From Nymphalis io (Eukaryota > Arthropoda > Insecta > Lepidoptera > Nymphalidae), in contig NC_065903.1 in NCBI RefSeq assembly GCF_905147045.1, positions 5,580,001 to 5,644,000 of the forward strand: 64,000 nt of DNA. The letters are read 5' to 3'. How positions within the stretch are numbered: position 1 is the first letter of the stretch; each line of letters opens with the position of its first letter. Both the position numbers and the translations under genes were made by a program. Below the pieces are notes generated by a model, which did not search any database, had not been told where the DNA came from, and saw only the letters and a program-made list of their open reading frames with translations. This document shows positions 22,459 to 34,548 of the stretch, piece after piece.

Positions 22459-22744
22459 TGACTTGTAAATTAAAAAGTGAAAATTACAGTCAGACAAAGC
22501 GTTTAAAACAATACAAGACTATTTTCTGTAAGCAAACAATTTCAAATTAAATTCAATTATAAGCATAATAGAATATGAAATCAACGGTAGATTATAATAT
22601 TATTATTAGTATAAAGATTATTTTAGAAGCCTTTGTAAATCGAAATAGGCCGTTATTAAAGAATGATTTTGATTGCCTGTATTTTGATTCCAATTCAGAA
22701 GTCCTGTAAGTACAAGAGACAGCCAGATATCAATCGTTAATATC

Positions 22745-23015
22745 AATATTCAATATATCGTTTTCAATCACCGTAGGCTATTTCGTTTTCGGCCCTCGTT
22801 ATGTTACAAGCTATAACTATTTTTACATATCATATTGCGATTATCGAACTATGTCGTAACATACAAAGCTTATATTCTTTACTAGTGAAGTTTAACAATG
22901 TTGCTTTTATCGCTTTAAGAAAATCTGTTTCAGTTATCACCTCAATATTACACTTTTGAAAATCTAGAATTTTTTAAATATTTCTTTATTATTATTCTGT
23001 AAAATGTAGTATTTG
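22745..23015 (+). repeat. Unclassified 285-bp repeat, copy B
   Basis: Direct repeat of 4640-4910. It starts about 14 bases after the right edge of duplication unit 1. Confidence 0.75.
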
Positions 23016-23117
23016 AGTATTAAACTGTGTTTTTATAAGTGTGCGTTTATATAGGTTTTTGGAAATTTACGATAATTTTTTTTTTATTTTATAGCTATAT
23101 AGTTTGTATTGTTGAAA

Positions 23118-23205
23118 CCTTGACTCTCTTAAATTATAAGTCAGTGTTACTGGCCTAGGCCAAGATTCCAATCCCAGATTGGGCCAACAAAAAGTCGGCA
23201 AAAAG
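23118..23205 (+). repeat. Fragment of second SINE family
   Basis: GATTGGGCCAACAAAAAGTC resembles the segment just after the B box of the SINE at 48,781. Confidence 0.35.
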
Positions 23206-23211
23206 TTGAGT

Positions 23212-23213
<2 letters not shown>

Positions 23214-23252
<39 letters not shown>
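23214..23252. repeat. (TA)n microsatellite
   Basis: About 19 TA repeats. Confidence 0.9.
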
Positions 23253-23254
<2 letters not shown>

Positions 23255-23536
23255 AAAACATTATAAAACTTTATTTGTATATATATAAGCCGATCAAACT
23301 GCGAAGCAGAGCTATAATAAATAGATGTTTATTTTATCTAAAAAAATATTATTTATTATTTATTAATTTTTAATAATGTTAAAGCATTTTTTTATTTTGA
23401 TTATAACATTACTAATTTTATTACTTTTAGAGTTGGTGTTCGTATAATTATGTAGCCTAAGCCAATTAATTGAAGGAGTAAAGATAAACAAACCTTCAAT
23501 TTACATATACCATGCGACTTGCATTAGCAAGCTATT

Positions 23537-23600
23537 AAGCTTTGCTATATAATGTACTACAAACATTAAATGTTTGTAAGTACATTATATAGCCAAGCTT
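23537..23600. repeat. Near-perfect inverted repeat, hairpin of ~64 bases
   Basis: Arms 23537-23566 and 23570-23600 pair with one mismatch and one bulge around a very short loop. Could fold as RNA, or be the remnant of a small inverted-repeat transposon. Confidence 0.7.
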
Positions 23601-24199
23601 TTCAAACAAATTTTGTCCTTGTGTGTACTTTATGATAATCTTAATGATAATAGAAGATTATTCAACTTATTTATCTAATTTATTTTATTTCCAAATTTCC
23701 ATCTATTATAATAGATAATTTAAATTCTCGACCAATTATATCACGTTAATCCAATGTAAAAGACGTTTTATTTGTCTTCACTACTTCTTCGATTGGTACA
23801 GGCTATAATAGATTTACTAATCTTATAGTTATATAGGCTATAAGATTGTATAATGAATTAAATATGAAAAAGCTATTGTGAAACATAAAACGACAAAAAA
23901 GGGTCGATTTGATAACGTACTCTTTGGTTTTGAATAAAACTTGCTAAAGGTTGCTTAAGGTTGAATAAAGGTTATTGTGGAATTCATGTAATCGCATTTT
24001 TATTTTTACCTAAAAGAGAATACTTTTTATTTGATCTTAAAGCAATTTTACAATGTACTGAAACAAAAATGGATAAAAATAATAAAATAATAATAATTAT
24101 ATAATTAATATGTAATAATTTGAAAATATTAAAGAAAATATGAGTCATACTTTCATAATGCTAGACCAAGTCTTGCGACTAATATTCGTGTTATCGTAT

Positions 24200-25660
24200 A
24201 TTCGTGTATTCGTGTCAAAAATAATCGAAAAAGCACTACATAGCCGGCTCACTAAATTTCTCAATTACATTGAATATCTTTAAGAGAAACAGTATGGCTT
24301 CAGATCTAAATCAAATACTGTGTCAGCTGCTGTCGATCTAGTGACAAATATAAGACTAAACATCGATAAAAGGAAAATAGCCCTAGGAATATTTATAGAT
24401 CTAAAAAAGGCATTCGACATAGTAAGCCATAAAATTCTCTTGATGAAGTTAGAGGCATTGGGTGTCAGAGACCAGGCATATCAAATGTTTAAGTCATACT
24501 TAACAAATAGGATGCAGATTGTTCACCTAGATAATCACCAAAGTAGGCCTAAAATGATCAATTACAGCGTTCCCCAGGGCTCAATTTTAGGCTCATTACT
24601 GTTCCTAATTTATATTAACAATGTACATGAAATGGGACTAAAAGGGGATTTTACCTTGTATGCTGATGATACTAGTCTGTTCTACTATGGTAATTCGATA
24701 GATGCTGTGGTTAATCAAGCTCAACAAGATCTAGACACTTTGAATGCCTGGCTCCAATCCAACTTACTGACTATCAATGCGTCTACAACAACTTACATAA
24801 TTTTTGCTGCAAAAAAAAAGGCAACTTCAAACCCCTGACAATTAACGGGGAATTCATAAAAAGGGTCAATACACAAAAATATCTCGGCTTAGTCGGCTTA
24901 GACAAAACACGTAAAAAACTTCTCTCAAAAAACGGTGCTGTGCGAGGTATAATACGATGCCTTCCGAAAAGTGTATGTTATACTATTTATAATTCATTAG
25001 CTAAACCACATTTGGACTATCTAATTGAAGTTTTGGGTTCTGCAGCCAAATCAATCTACAAAAATTACAAACAACACAAAATAAACTCATAAAGACTCTA
25101 TTTAAATACAACTACTTAACAGCTACTATAAAAATTTATAAGGAAACAAAACTAATGAACCTAACTCAAATCTATAGATATAGCACCTGCATTAATATTA
25201 GAAAAATCCTTACAAAAGGTATACACTCAAATTACTTTCACGAAAAAAAAAAATATTCATAATCGAATGATTAGAAATGCTAATAACATATGTTTAGGCC
25301 CATCAAGGACAAACCACGGCGAGAAAAGTATTTTGTTTGAATATTATATAAAATTAATCTAAATAAATAAAGTTGTTACTAATATGATATAATACCTAAT
25401 AACACTACACTACTCCTAATTTAAAATAACATTATTTATGGATATATCTTATGTAAAATAACTACTAAAACTACTACTCAACTATGTATGTATACTAAGA
25501 TAATAATATTGTACCAGAGAATACTGTTAATGTACACTTATTGTAATCAATTGTACATTTTACACATGACAATAATCATGTAATATTAAATTAGTTAATT
25601 TATATATGTATATTTATAAGCATTATCGTAAATAAAGACACACAGTATATATTGTGCATT
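24200..25660 (+). mobile_element. CR1/Jockey-superfamily LINE, 5'-truncated
   Basis: Starts inside the reverse transcriptase. The main frame (24320-24838) has FIDLKKAFDIVS, VPQGSILGSLLF and the catalytic YADD (24659-24670), ending at a frameshift in a run of A at about 24,815. The C-terminal domain continues in other frames (SVCYTIYNSLAKPHLDYL near 25,000). The 3' region runs to an AATAAA near 25,630. Same family group as the element at 1,740-4,570 by motif wording. No endonuclease. Non-functional. Confidence 0.8.
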
Positions 25661-26341
25661 GCCTGTCTATATAATGAACAATCGCACACCAAAATTTAAA
25701 AATATAAAATTTAAAAACATCAGATGAGTCTAATGTGTCACCTCATTACTTTGTATACGCACTATATTTATTCATTTTTTATGTTTTCTTTTTACTAGAC
25801 TACCCTACTTCACGTCACAAACTACTCGTACTTGCTTGCACTGCACCGATATTATTATTATATTATTAGGTTATTGTAACATTCATTGTTTTACTGTGTA
25901 CGCCTATTCGATTTAAAAAAAAAATTCTTATTGCTCAGTAATTTTCTCTGTAAGTGATTTGAATGTAAATCTTTTGAGAAAATAAATGTCTTTATCTGCC
26001 TCTCATTACAAACTTTTTCACGTCACGCTCCAAACATTACACTAAAAATTTAATGAAACATTCTTGACTAACAATGTGAAAATAATCGTCAACAATGTAA
26101 GAAAAATTAAGCAAAAATGTTCAAAGTTTCAATAATAAATTTACTTGTGATTACACTTTATTATTTTGTTGAATTATCAAGTATGATTTATGTTACAAAA
26201 TATATTACATTATTAAGATTCGTTTACATCATTTTAGTTATATTATTCTTTTGAAGCTGAATGTTCGAATTGTTTACGAAGTAATTTATTACACGTGCAT
26301 TGTAATTTTTGCAACAATACAATTTGTTGTATTCACTACAT

Positions 26342-29300
26342 CAATCAACAGCCAATCATTGTCCACTGCTGAACATAGGCCTCTCCCAAGGTGCGCTAAA
26401 GCTCCCTGTCCTCCGCCTTCCGCATCCAGTTGGTGCCCGCCACCTTTTTAAGGTCATCGGTCCACCTGGCTAGAGGGCGCCCTACGCTGCGCTTGCCGAT
26501 TCGCGGTCTCCACTCTAGGACTCGTCTGCTACAACGGCCATCGGTCCTACGACATACGTGACCAGCCCACTGCCACTTTAGCCTGCTAATTTTGCAAGCT
26601 ATGTCGGTGACTCCGGTTCTTTTCCGAATAATCTCATTTCTGATCTTTCCTTCAAAGATACTTCGAGCATAGCTCGCTCCATATCACGCTGAGCGACTTT
26701 GAATTTGTGGACTAGTCCCGCAATTAGTGTCCACGTTTCGGCACCGTATGTCATGACAGGTAAGACGCATTGGTTGAAGACTTTCGTCTTCAAACATTGC
26801 GGTATAGACGACTTGAGGACTTGACGAAGGTTGCCAAATGCTGCCCATCCCAAGCAAATTCTTCGATCGGCTTCCTTCTCGAAGTTATTCCTACCGACTT
26901 GTATTATCTGTCCTAGGTAGGTATATTCACTAACAACTTCGAGAGGTTTCCCCTCGACGTATATCGGTCCCGGCACGACATGCCTATTGAACATGATCTT
27001 GGTCTTGTCCAAGTTCATACCGAGACCGACACACCGAGAAAACTCGCCTATGCTACGCAGCATTTCGGTGAGTTGTTCCAGCGAATCTGCTATGATGACG
27101 ATATCGTCGGCAAATCGAAGGTGTGAGATGTACTCGCCGTTTACATTGACTCCATACCCAGTCCAATCCAGCGTCTTGAAAACATCTTCCAACGCATTGG
27201 TGAACAGTTTCGGGGATATAACATCCCCCTGTCTCACCCCTCTGCGCAGTTGGATCGCCTTCGTCTTACAGTCCTGGATGTGGACAGTCATTGTAGCGGC
27301 GTTGTACAGAGATCTCAGTACCTCGATATATCTCCAATCGATATGACATCTCTGCAATGAGTCGAGCAATGCCCAGGTTTCGATGGAGTCAATCAAAGGC
27401 TTTCTCGTAATCCACAAAAGCCATACACAGCGGCTGATAGTACTCTTCGGTCTTCTGCACAATCTGCCAAACAGTATGGATGTGGTCTACGGTGCTGTAG
27501 CCTGATCGAAAGCCGGCTTGCTCTGGGGGCTGGAACTCGTCAAGTCGTCTGGCGAGACGGTTCGTGACGACTCTTGAGAACAGCTTATACACGTGACTCA
27601 GGAGGGAGATTGGTCTGTAGTTTTTCAAGAGGATTTTATCACCTTTCTTGAAAAACAGTACCACCTCACTTCCGCTCCACGTTCCCGGGGTTTTGCCATG
27701 TTGGATGACGGAATTAAAGAGGCTTGCTACCTCTTTCAGGACCGGAGTCCCGCCTGCCTTAAGCAACTCTGTTGTGATTCCGTCATCTCCCGGAGCTTTG
27801 TTGTTTTTAAGCTATTCTAGAGCCGCCCTAATCTCGCCTTGGTCAACGACCGGGAGCTCCTCGGAGTATTGGCGCGTAAGAGGGGCGCGGTGGTCATCAA
27901 TACTGATTCCCACGGGTTTATCCGATCTTGAAGAGAACAAACTGCCCATAAAACCTCTCTACTTCTCCGACAATCTCAGGCCTAGAGGTAACGACCCCAC
28001 CATTTTCAGTTTTAAGTTTTGTCAGACGCGGTCTCCCAAACTTGCGAGCAAACACTTTCGATCCCCGATTTTGCTCTCCCGAATTTGCCTTGATGGCACG
28101 GGTATTGGAGCGTCAGAGATCGCGTCGCGTCAGCGTTTTTATTGTTCGGTTTAAGGCCTTATCTAACAAAAACGATGGTAGTTCTCGTCGTTTTCTCATG
28201 AGCTCGAGTGTCTCAGCAGAGAGTTTTGGTGCGTTGTCTCTTCTCTCTGGCGGAAAATACTTGCGGGATGTGTTTTGCAGTATTTTGACCAGCGTGTCGG
28301 TTTTCTCATCAACGCTGCTTACGGTTTCCAACGCGATGAATTGATTTTGAAGTTCCATTTGGAACTTTTCAGAGCCTTGAGCAGCTTGGAGCATGGTAGG
28401 TCGAAGAGTAGACCTCATCATTCTCGATCTTTCGGCTTTGAAGTCGATATTTAGAGTGCCTCGAACCAAGCAGTGATCACTTCCGGTATTAAACCAATTG
28501 ATCACTGAATCATCTCTAAACATGTGCCTTTTATTCGAAATGATAAAGTCTATCTCGTTCCTTGTCACGTTATCGGGGCTTCGCCAGGTCCACCTCCTCT
28601 GAGGCTTCTTTTGATAGAAAGAATTCATCAAAAAGAGACGCTTCCCCTGCGCTTCGAGAAAGTTTACTAGCATTTGCCCCTTGTGATTTCTACAGCCCAA
28701 GCCGTAAGGTCTAGGTCTAGGTACTCCCACTTTAGCATTAAAGTCTCCCATAACAACATTGTAGTGGGCCTTCGAGGTGTCGTTGCGGGTCTTTGCGATG
28801 TCCTCGTACATCGCTTCGACCACATCATCAGAGTATGTCGAAGTTGGCGCATATACCTGTACGACCTTCAGGGAGTACCTATCGGAAAATTTTAGGACAA
28901 GGTACGCTACCCGGTTCGACACACTACTGATTTCCACAATGCTGCTAATGAGATCCTTTTTGACTAGAAAACCAACACCACCCTGAGAGAGGTTATCACC
29001 TTCGCGGAAGTAGAGTAAGTTACCGGACTCTAGAGTTATCGTGTCCTCCCCCTGTCTTCGGACTTCAGATAACCCCAGTATATGCCAGTTTATATGACTT
29101 AACTCTACTTCTAATTCGGCGAGGTGATGGTCCAGCCCCATCGAGCGTCCATTGTACGTTGCCATGTGAAGTCGTTTTATATGGTAGCCTGCCGTGAACC
29201 AGTGATTCTTAGCACCCCCTGACCTCCCGATACCGCGACCGCTACCTTGGTCGGGCCTAGCGGGCTTGCCGGTAACTGGGGGCCTTTTTTTGGGCGCATC

Positions 29301-29505
29301 TGCCATTAAAGAGGGTTTGCCCATACTCGCCGCGCTGGGCAGGCGTGTTGGCGAGCGCAGTAGGGGGGGTAAGATGTTTATGGGGGGGACGTTGCTGCCC
29401 ATCCCCCCTTTTACCCGTCCCTCAGTCGCCTCTTACGACACCCACGGGATGAGATTGGGGGAGTACTATTCTAAGCCGGTACTCCACTACATATTTATTC
29501 ATTAT
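26342..29505 (-). mobile_element. RTE-clade LINE, near full length but inactivated
   Basis: On the minus strand a 5' leader has the word GGTGTCGTAAGAGGCGACT, which I know from RTE leaders. An APE endonuclease follows (28113-29402: GLSEVRRQGED, VVQVYAPTS, VMGDFNAKVG, terminal SDHCLVRG), then reverse transcriptase in two frames (27389-27766 and 26599-27462). RT motifs are NYRPISLL, AGFRSGYSTVDH, FVDYEKAFD, RRGVRQGDVISP and catalytic FADD (27103-27114). The C-terminal tail (GHVCRR, WMRKAED) ends near 26,342. Damage: a TAG at 27812-27814, a frameshift near 27,430, a change of frame between endonuclease and RT, and a stop near 26,395. TTCACTACAT flanks both sides (26332-26341, 29506-29515) as a candidate target-site duplication. 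Confidence 0.85.
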
Positions 29506-29698
29506 TTCACTACATATTATATATATAATATAACGTTATAAGCTCAGAAACTACTGGACGGATTTCCAAACGGTTATTTAGATTTAGATGTATAATTTAA
29601 ATTGAAAAAAGGTTCCATAAAATTCCAAAAAATCGCGTTGTTGTGGATTTTTATTGGTTTGGAACTTATTCATCCTCGATGCGTGGAGTTAGTGCCTA

Positions 29699-29954
29699 CT
29701 CATGACAGAACTCACATGCATTGTAAAAACTCGTATGAAGCTTGCATTAACGATCAATCTATCTAGTTGATCTCGTCCTTTTCAGATTAAATCAATTGAT
29801 ATAATATTACAAATTGCACTAACGCAGATTTACTTAAACGACACTCCAGCATTTTAATGCAGGAAGACGATTCTTATTGATACCCTTACGATATGCGTTT
29901 CAAATGTTTACTAGTGTATGATATTTAGTTTTATAGCTTAAGCAAAATTGTTAA

Positions 29955-30018
<64 letters not shown>

Positions 30019-30045
30019 TATTTCAGAGCAAATCCAGTTAAAAAT
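29699..30045 (-). repeat. Inverted repeat partner of 7,785-8,095
   Basis: Carries CTACTCATGACAGAACTCAC, CGTATGAAGCTTGCATTAACG and AAATCCAGTTAAAAATC, the reverse complements of the unit near 8 kb. A (TA)n tract is embedded. The R1-clade LINE begins about 20 bases farther on. Confidence 0.65.
29956..30016. repeat. (TA)n microsatellite
   Basis: About 30 TA repeats inside the dispersed repeat. Confidence 0.95.
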
Positions 30046-30064
30046 CAAATATGAAATATCGGAT

Positions 30065-33000
30065 CGCTCGCGCATACTACCGTAACGCCCCAACGTTTGG
30101 CCCGCCTCTGCAGGCCTCCAAATCCTAGGGGGTTCTCAGGGTACAAAGACTCCCTAACCCCGGCAACACTTACGACGGGAGGAGAAGATGCGCATAGCGC
30201 CGACGCCTTCTCCCCGTTCTTATTCGGCGAAGCGAGTCAGCGGAGACCCTCTCCTCACGCTCCCGCTCCGCTGCCTCCTTCTGTGACATGACATTTTCAC
30301 AGAAGGAGACCGTCTCCAACCAGCACCTCTCGCTACCAAGCATGGCGTTTATCACACTCGGCAGCGAGAGGTCTTCACCGACTAAGGCCGCCAGGGACAG
30401 GCGCTGAGGTCCCCAAGTGGCACACTCCATCAGAGTGTGGCACGCTGTGTCCGAAGGCGCACCACACTCATGGCAGGAGGGTGTCACCTCCCGCCTCGCT
30501 ATCCAGTGCAGGTACTTACCGAAACAACCGTGTCCGGTAAGTACCTGCGTCAGCCTGAATGTGAGTGTGCCGTGTCTCCGTTCCACCCAGCGGCTCAAGT
30601 GGGGGCGGACCGCCTCCACTGTCACTAGGCCTGCCGAGGGGGACCTCAGGTCCTCCTCCCACCTACGAATCAAGGCTCGCTGGGCTAGGGCCCTGACTCG
30701 CTCGGGGATCGCTCGCGAGAAGTGTCGCTGCCGTCCATGACACCGTACGGTACCCACGTATCGCTCTCACCGCTATGACTCTTTGCGGCCTCCGCAGAAG
30801 AGCTCTGTTACGAGCGGTGAGAGCATCCACCCAAATAGGTGCACCGTACAACGCCATGGAGTGTACCACGCCAGCATATAAACGCCGACATGGTGTTTCC
30901 GGCCCTTCTACATTGGATAGGAGGCGGCCCAGGGCGGCAGCAGCGCTTATAAGCTTCGGGCCGAGTTGGATAAAATGCTGTCTGAAGCTCCATCTTCCGA
31001 CCAGGATCAGGCCAGATACCTCATCTGGGCTTGCACCTTAATCCCACGTCCCTTGGACGGTGATAGACACCCCTCGAGAGGGACCCCGACGTGGACCGTG
31101 GAATAGGAGGGCCTCTGTTTTTTGGCAGAGACCCTCAAGCCCAGCATCCTAATCCGGTCCATTGTGAGTGACACTCCGAACTCGGCCAGGCGGGCCGTAT
31201 CCTGAAAGGTCCGAACCGTCGCCGTGATGAGGGTGTCATCCGCGTAGCACAACACCCTCATTCCGGGAAGGATGGGGGCCCTAAGGAGCCAATCGAATCC
31301 GACGTTCCACAGGATTGGGCCGAGTACCGACCCCTGTGGAACGCCGCAGCCTACCCAACGCCGGACAAGTCACCCATCGCCCCCTTCCCAGACGACCACT
31401 CGGTCCCGGAGGTATGCCCCCAACAGCCTTCTGAGATAGAAAGGCACCCCGTGGTATCGGAGTGATTCCCTTATAGTGTCGAAGGGAAGACTGTTGAAGG
31501 CGTTCGCTACGTCCAGCGATACCGCCAGGATTACATCCCCTCGGGCCACCGCCTCCGTGGTCCAGGTCTTTAGGGCGTCAATGGTTGATCGATCCTCCCT
31601 GAACCCGTACTGAGTCTCTTAAAGACCCGGCCCCACCTCGTTGAGGTGCTGAATAAGACGGGCAGCGAGGATCTTCTCGAAGAGCTTGCCCGTCTCATTC
31701 AGCAGCACAATTGGCCTATATGCCGAAGGAGAATCGAGTGGACGTTCCTCCTTCGGCAACAGAACCAACTTTCCTTCCTTCCACAGCTTCAGAAACTGCC
31801 CACTGGAAAGACATTCATCAAACAGTTTCCGAAGCCTCCCACCTAGATGTTCCAAGGCGTCACGCAGAACACGCCCTGGAACACCGTCCGGACCCGGCGC
31901 TGTGGTTTTGGCCCTCAATCGTTCGAGGGCCATTTCCATCTCTCGCTCCGTAACGTGTGGTGGAGCCGCACTGTCATCTATTACAGAGCGAGGGGGCATA
32001 CTTGGTGGGACGTGTTCGCCTGGTTGGGGAAATAATTCACCAACCAGTCGCAGGAGGAGATCCGGCGGCAACGTTTCCGTCGCAGGTGCGCCATGTGTGC
32101 GGAACTTTCCTCGCACACCACGGTACGGGCGTCCCCACGGGTCCCTGTTCAGGCCCACCAGAAGCTCCTCCCTTGCTCTCTCCTTAGCTTGACTTATCTC
32201 CTGCTGCAGCTCCTTATTCAGCTGGCGATAAGTGGCCCACAGACGTCCGCGTCGAGGCCATTGTGCCTGCGACAGCGGACGTATGCCCTCCGCGCCCGGT
32301 TACATGTCGCTCGAAGCTCCGCTATTTCGGGCGACCACCAGTATATCTGGTGGCGTGGTACCCTGCGCCGGGTCCTCGGCATGGCCGCATCGCACAACTC
32401 CTTTAGAGCGCTGCGCATGCGGTCCGCCAGCTCGTCGACACTGGCACCCTCCCTCCTTCCCGCGGAACCCCACCGCTGCACGATAGCAGCTTCCCTGACC
32501 AGCTCATGATCCAGCTGGCCAAGGGACCACCTGGGGAGCGTGGTTGGCACCCTCAGAGGTTCCGCTGGCCTGCAAGAGGTGGAGATCTCAAACCGGATGT
32601 ATCTATGGTCCGACAGAGTCTCCACCTCCTCCTCTACTCTCCAATTTCTCACTCTGTGCGCCGCGACAGGCGTAGCGAACGATAACTCCACCACGGACCC
32701 TCCCTGCTGCCTCACGCAGGTGTGCACCTGCCCCCTGTTAAGTAGGGACAGGCTGGAGTGTAGTGCCAACACCTGGACAGCCCTCCCTCGCGGATTCGTG
32801 ACAGGATTTCCCCAGGCACGTGATTTCGCGTTGAAGTCACCGAGAACCACTATCGGTTTCGGAGACTGCCTGGACACCGCAGCTCTGACAGAACTGAGGT
32901 AGCTCTCGAACTCCGCCAGGCCGCGGTTGGGGGAGAAGTACGTTCATACTACTACGTACTCTCCCCACCCCGCCACTACGTAGCCCGAGCCCCTCTTAAT

Positions 33001-33485
33001 GAGTGAGAGGGAAGGACCCGTACCGTTCCGAGTGAGGACTGCCACGGTGCCGTCCAAGTCCCCTACCCAGTGAGATAAGGGAGGGACGAAATAGGGCTCG
33101 CAGGCCACAGCCAGGTCGTTTTGCCACTCCGCCATGGATTGCAGTAGCAGGTCCTGAGCCCCGGCGCGGTGGTTGACGTTCGCCTGGAGGAAGTTGAGTT
33201 TGTTTCTCATGTTGAAATGGCTGCTTCCTCTACGGCCTGGCGCCGTCCGACGTTTGTGATGGTGTGATTGCCTAATACCATCTTTCCTTTTGTGATGGGA
33301 GGGTTACACTCTCCCGAGCCCATAACGTACCCAGAAAGTCTTCCAGCGTCCGCACATACTGCACAGTGCAGCCTTCCAGTGCAGCTCGAAGACTTGTGGC
33401 CCTCGACACCACACCGGAAGCAAAGCCCACCTCGTTTCGCCTTGGATGGGCAGAGTATCTTCGTGTGTCATGTGCCTCCAACTCT
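30065..33485 (-). mobile_element. R1-clade LINE with gag end and pol, inactivated, GC-rich
   Basis: Minus strand, clearly richer in GC than its surroundings. The gag 3' end (to 33207) overlaps pol, which starts at ATG 33210. Pol begins with an APE endonuclease (LQANVNHRAGAQDLL; VLGDFNAKSRAWG; LSDHRYIRF). The reverse transcriptase follows (GPDGVPGRVLRDAL, YRPIVLLN, VPQGSVLGP region, catalytic YADD 31236-31247). A C-terminal domain has C-x2-C-x7-H-x4-C near 30,470. Damage by eye: TGA at 32944-32946, TAA at 31619-31621, and frameshifts near 32,225 and 31,010. The frame is open on both sides of each stop, so decay is recent. R1-clade elements often target one site, but no rDNA-like or telomeric sequence flanks this one. 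Confidence 0.85.
33207..33455 (-). pseudogene. R1-clade gag (ORF1) C-terminal fragment with zinc knuckles
   Basis: Reads in frame to TGA at 33207-33209. First knuckle C-x2-C-x4-H-x4-C lies at 33381-33422. A second cysteine group starts at about 33,364, but the position where such gags usually have His reads Tyr. An upstream in-frame TGA lies near 33,460, after which the element is lost. The stop overlaps the pol start as ATGA, as in translationally coupled insect LINEs. Confidence 0.7.
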
Positions 33486-33501
33486 GATAACTAAAAAGAC
33501 C

Positions 33502-33560
33502 CTTGTGCCTGTGCTCACTGACTCTTCCTTCAAACCGGAACGAAGACAAAGTAAAAATTA
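33502..33560 (-). repeat. Fragment of the A-tailed interspersed repeat
   Basis: CTTGTGCCTGTGCTCACTGA and TTCAAACCGGAACG words directly beside the 5' edge of the R1-clade element. The stretch 33,560-34,367 shows nothing recognisable. Confidence 0.45.
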
Positions 33561-34411
33561 CTACTGCTTCAGAAAAGAAAATACCAAACTATAAAAGAAC
33601 CAGGGCAATAAAGAACAGGTTTCTTATTAGGTTTTTAATTTTCTTTATCGACGGCTTAATACTAACTTACATATCTATTTATAAATGATTAATTTAAATT
33701 GTGTATCCAAAATCTGAAAAGAAGTCTAGACAAAACAAACGTATACGTTTTGATTTTTTTACGTACCCGCCATTAGAACTTATAACGCGTTGATAAATAG
33801 AAGTAGTATAAATCGGTGCATTAAAACCGGTTGGTTGACCAGACGTCGCGTCCCGCCTCACACCCTCGCGCCCTCTTATTTGTCATAAGACGTTGAGGAC
33901 ACATCCATATGACAATAGTGTGTGGTAGTGTTAAATGGCTGTGAAATTCGAATCGCGTAAGATTTAAAAAAATTACAATTTCTATTTGGCTAGAGTATAA
34001 TTTTCTACATTGTTGGTTACACATTAAAGAAAAACCTTGTATATCATACATGGTTATACCACTGATGTTATGGAGTCCCGAAACCGTAAATGAATATTGT
34101 GGTAGTGTATTATATTGTAAAATTGTTATTACCATACCATGTTATAATGTAGTTTGTATTTAGCTTTTACAGTTACTTAGTAATCCTCACTCTTTACCCG
34201 GTCAGACGAGAATTACATGTTAGTATATGTATGTATGTGTTCTTATTAAAGGCACTCGCTCGGTTACTATAAGGCTTATCTTGAATGAATAATGACGTTT
34301 CACACGCTTACAATGTTATAACATAAAACAAACTCATAAGATTTATATCTATGTATGCTAAATATATTTTCCCTTTAAAATAATTATTATAATCAAAAAC
34401 TCAAAACCAAA

Positions 34412-34548
34412 ATCCAATCAACAGCCTATCATTGTCCGCTGCTCATACATAGGCCTCTCCCAAGGTGCGCCAAAGCTCCCTGTCCTCCGCATTTCGCATC
34501 CAGTCGGTGCCCGCCACCTTCTTAAGGTCATACACCTTAAGAAACCAA
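34412..34548 (-). mobile_element. 5'-truncated RTE 3' fragment in duplication unit 2
   Basis: About 120 bases match the 3' end of the RTE element at 26,342 (AGGCCTCTCCCAAGGTGCG, GGTGCCCGCCACCTT). They are flanked by AAACCAAAAT-type direct repeats. Unit 1 has the empty site at about 9,850. The fragment ends in a small palindrome, CTTAAGGTCATACACCTTAAG. Confidence 0.75.

Larger units (their letters stand above)
9814..22731 (+). repeat. Segmental duplication unit 1 (contains GNAT copy 1)
   Basis: Alignment by eye to 34368-40424 holds for the upstream flank, all five exons, much of every intron and about 270 bases after the stop codon. The left end begins at TTTCCCTTTAAAATAATT next to the end of a truncated LINE. 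The right end is lost after AGCCAGATATC, beside a 285-bp repeat that has another copy at about 4,640. Large blocks found only here: about 11,200-15,055, 16,960-20,985 and 21,597-21,903. Confidence 0.85.
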
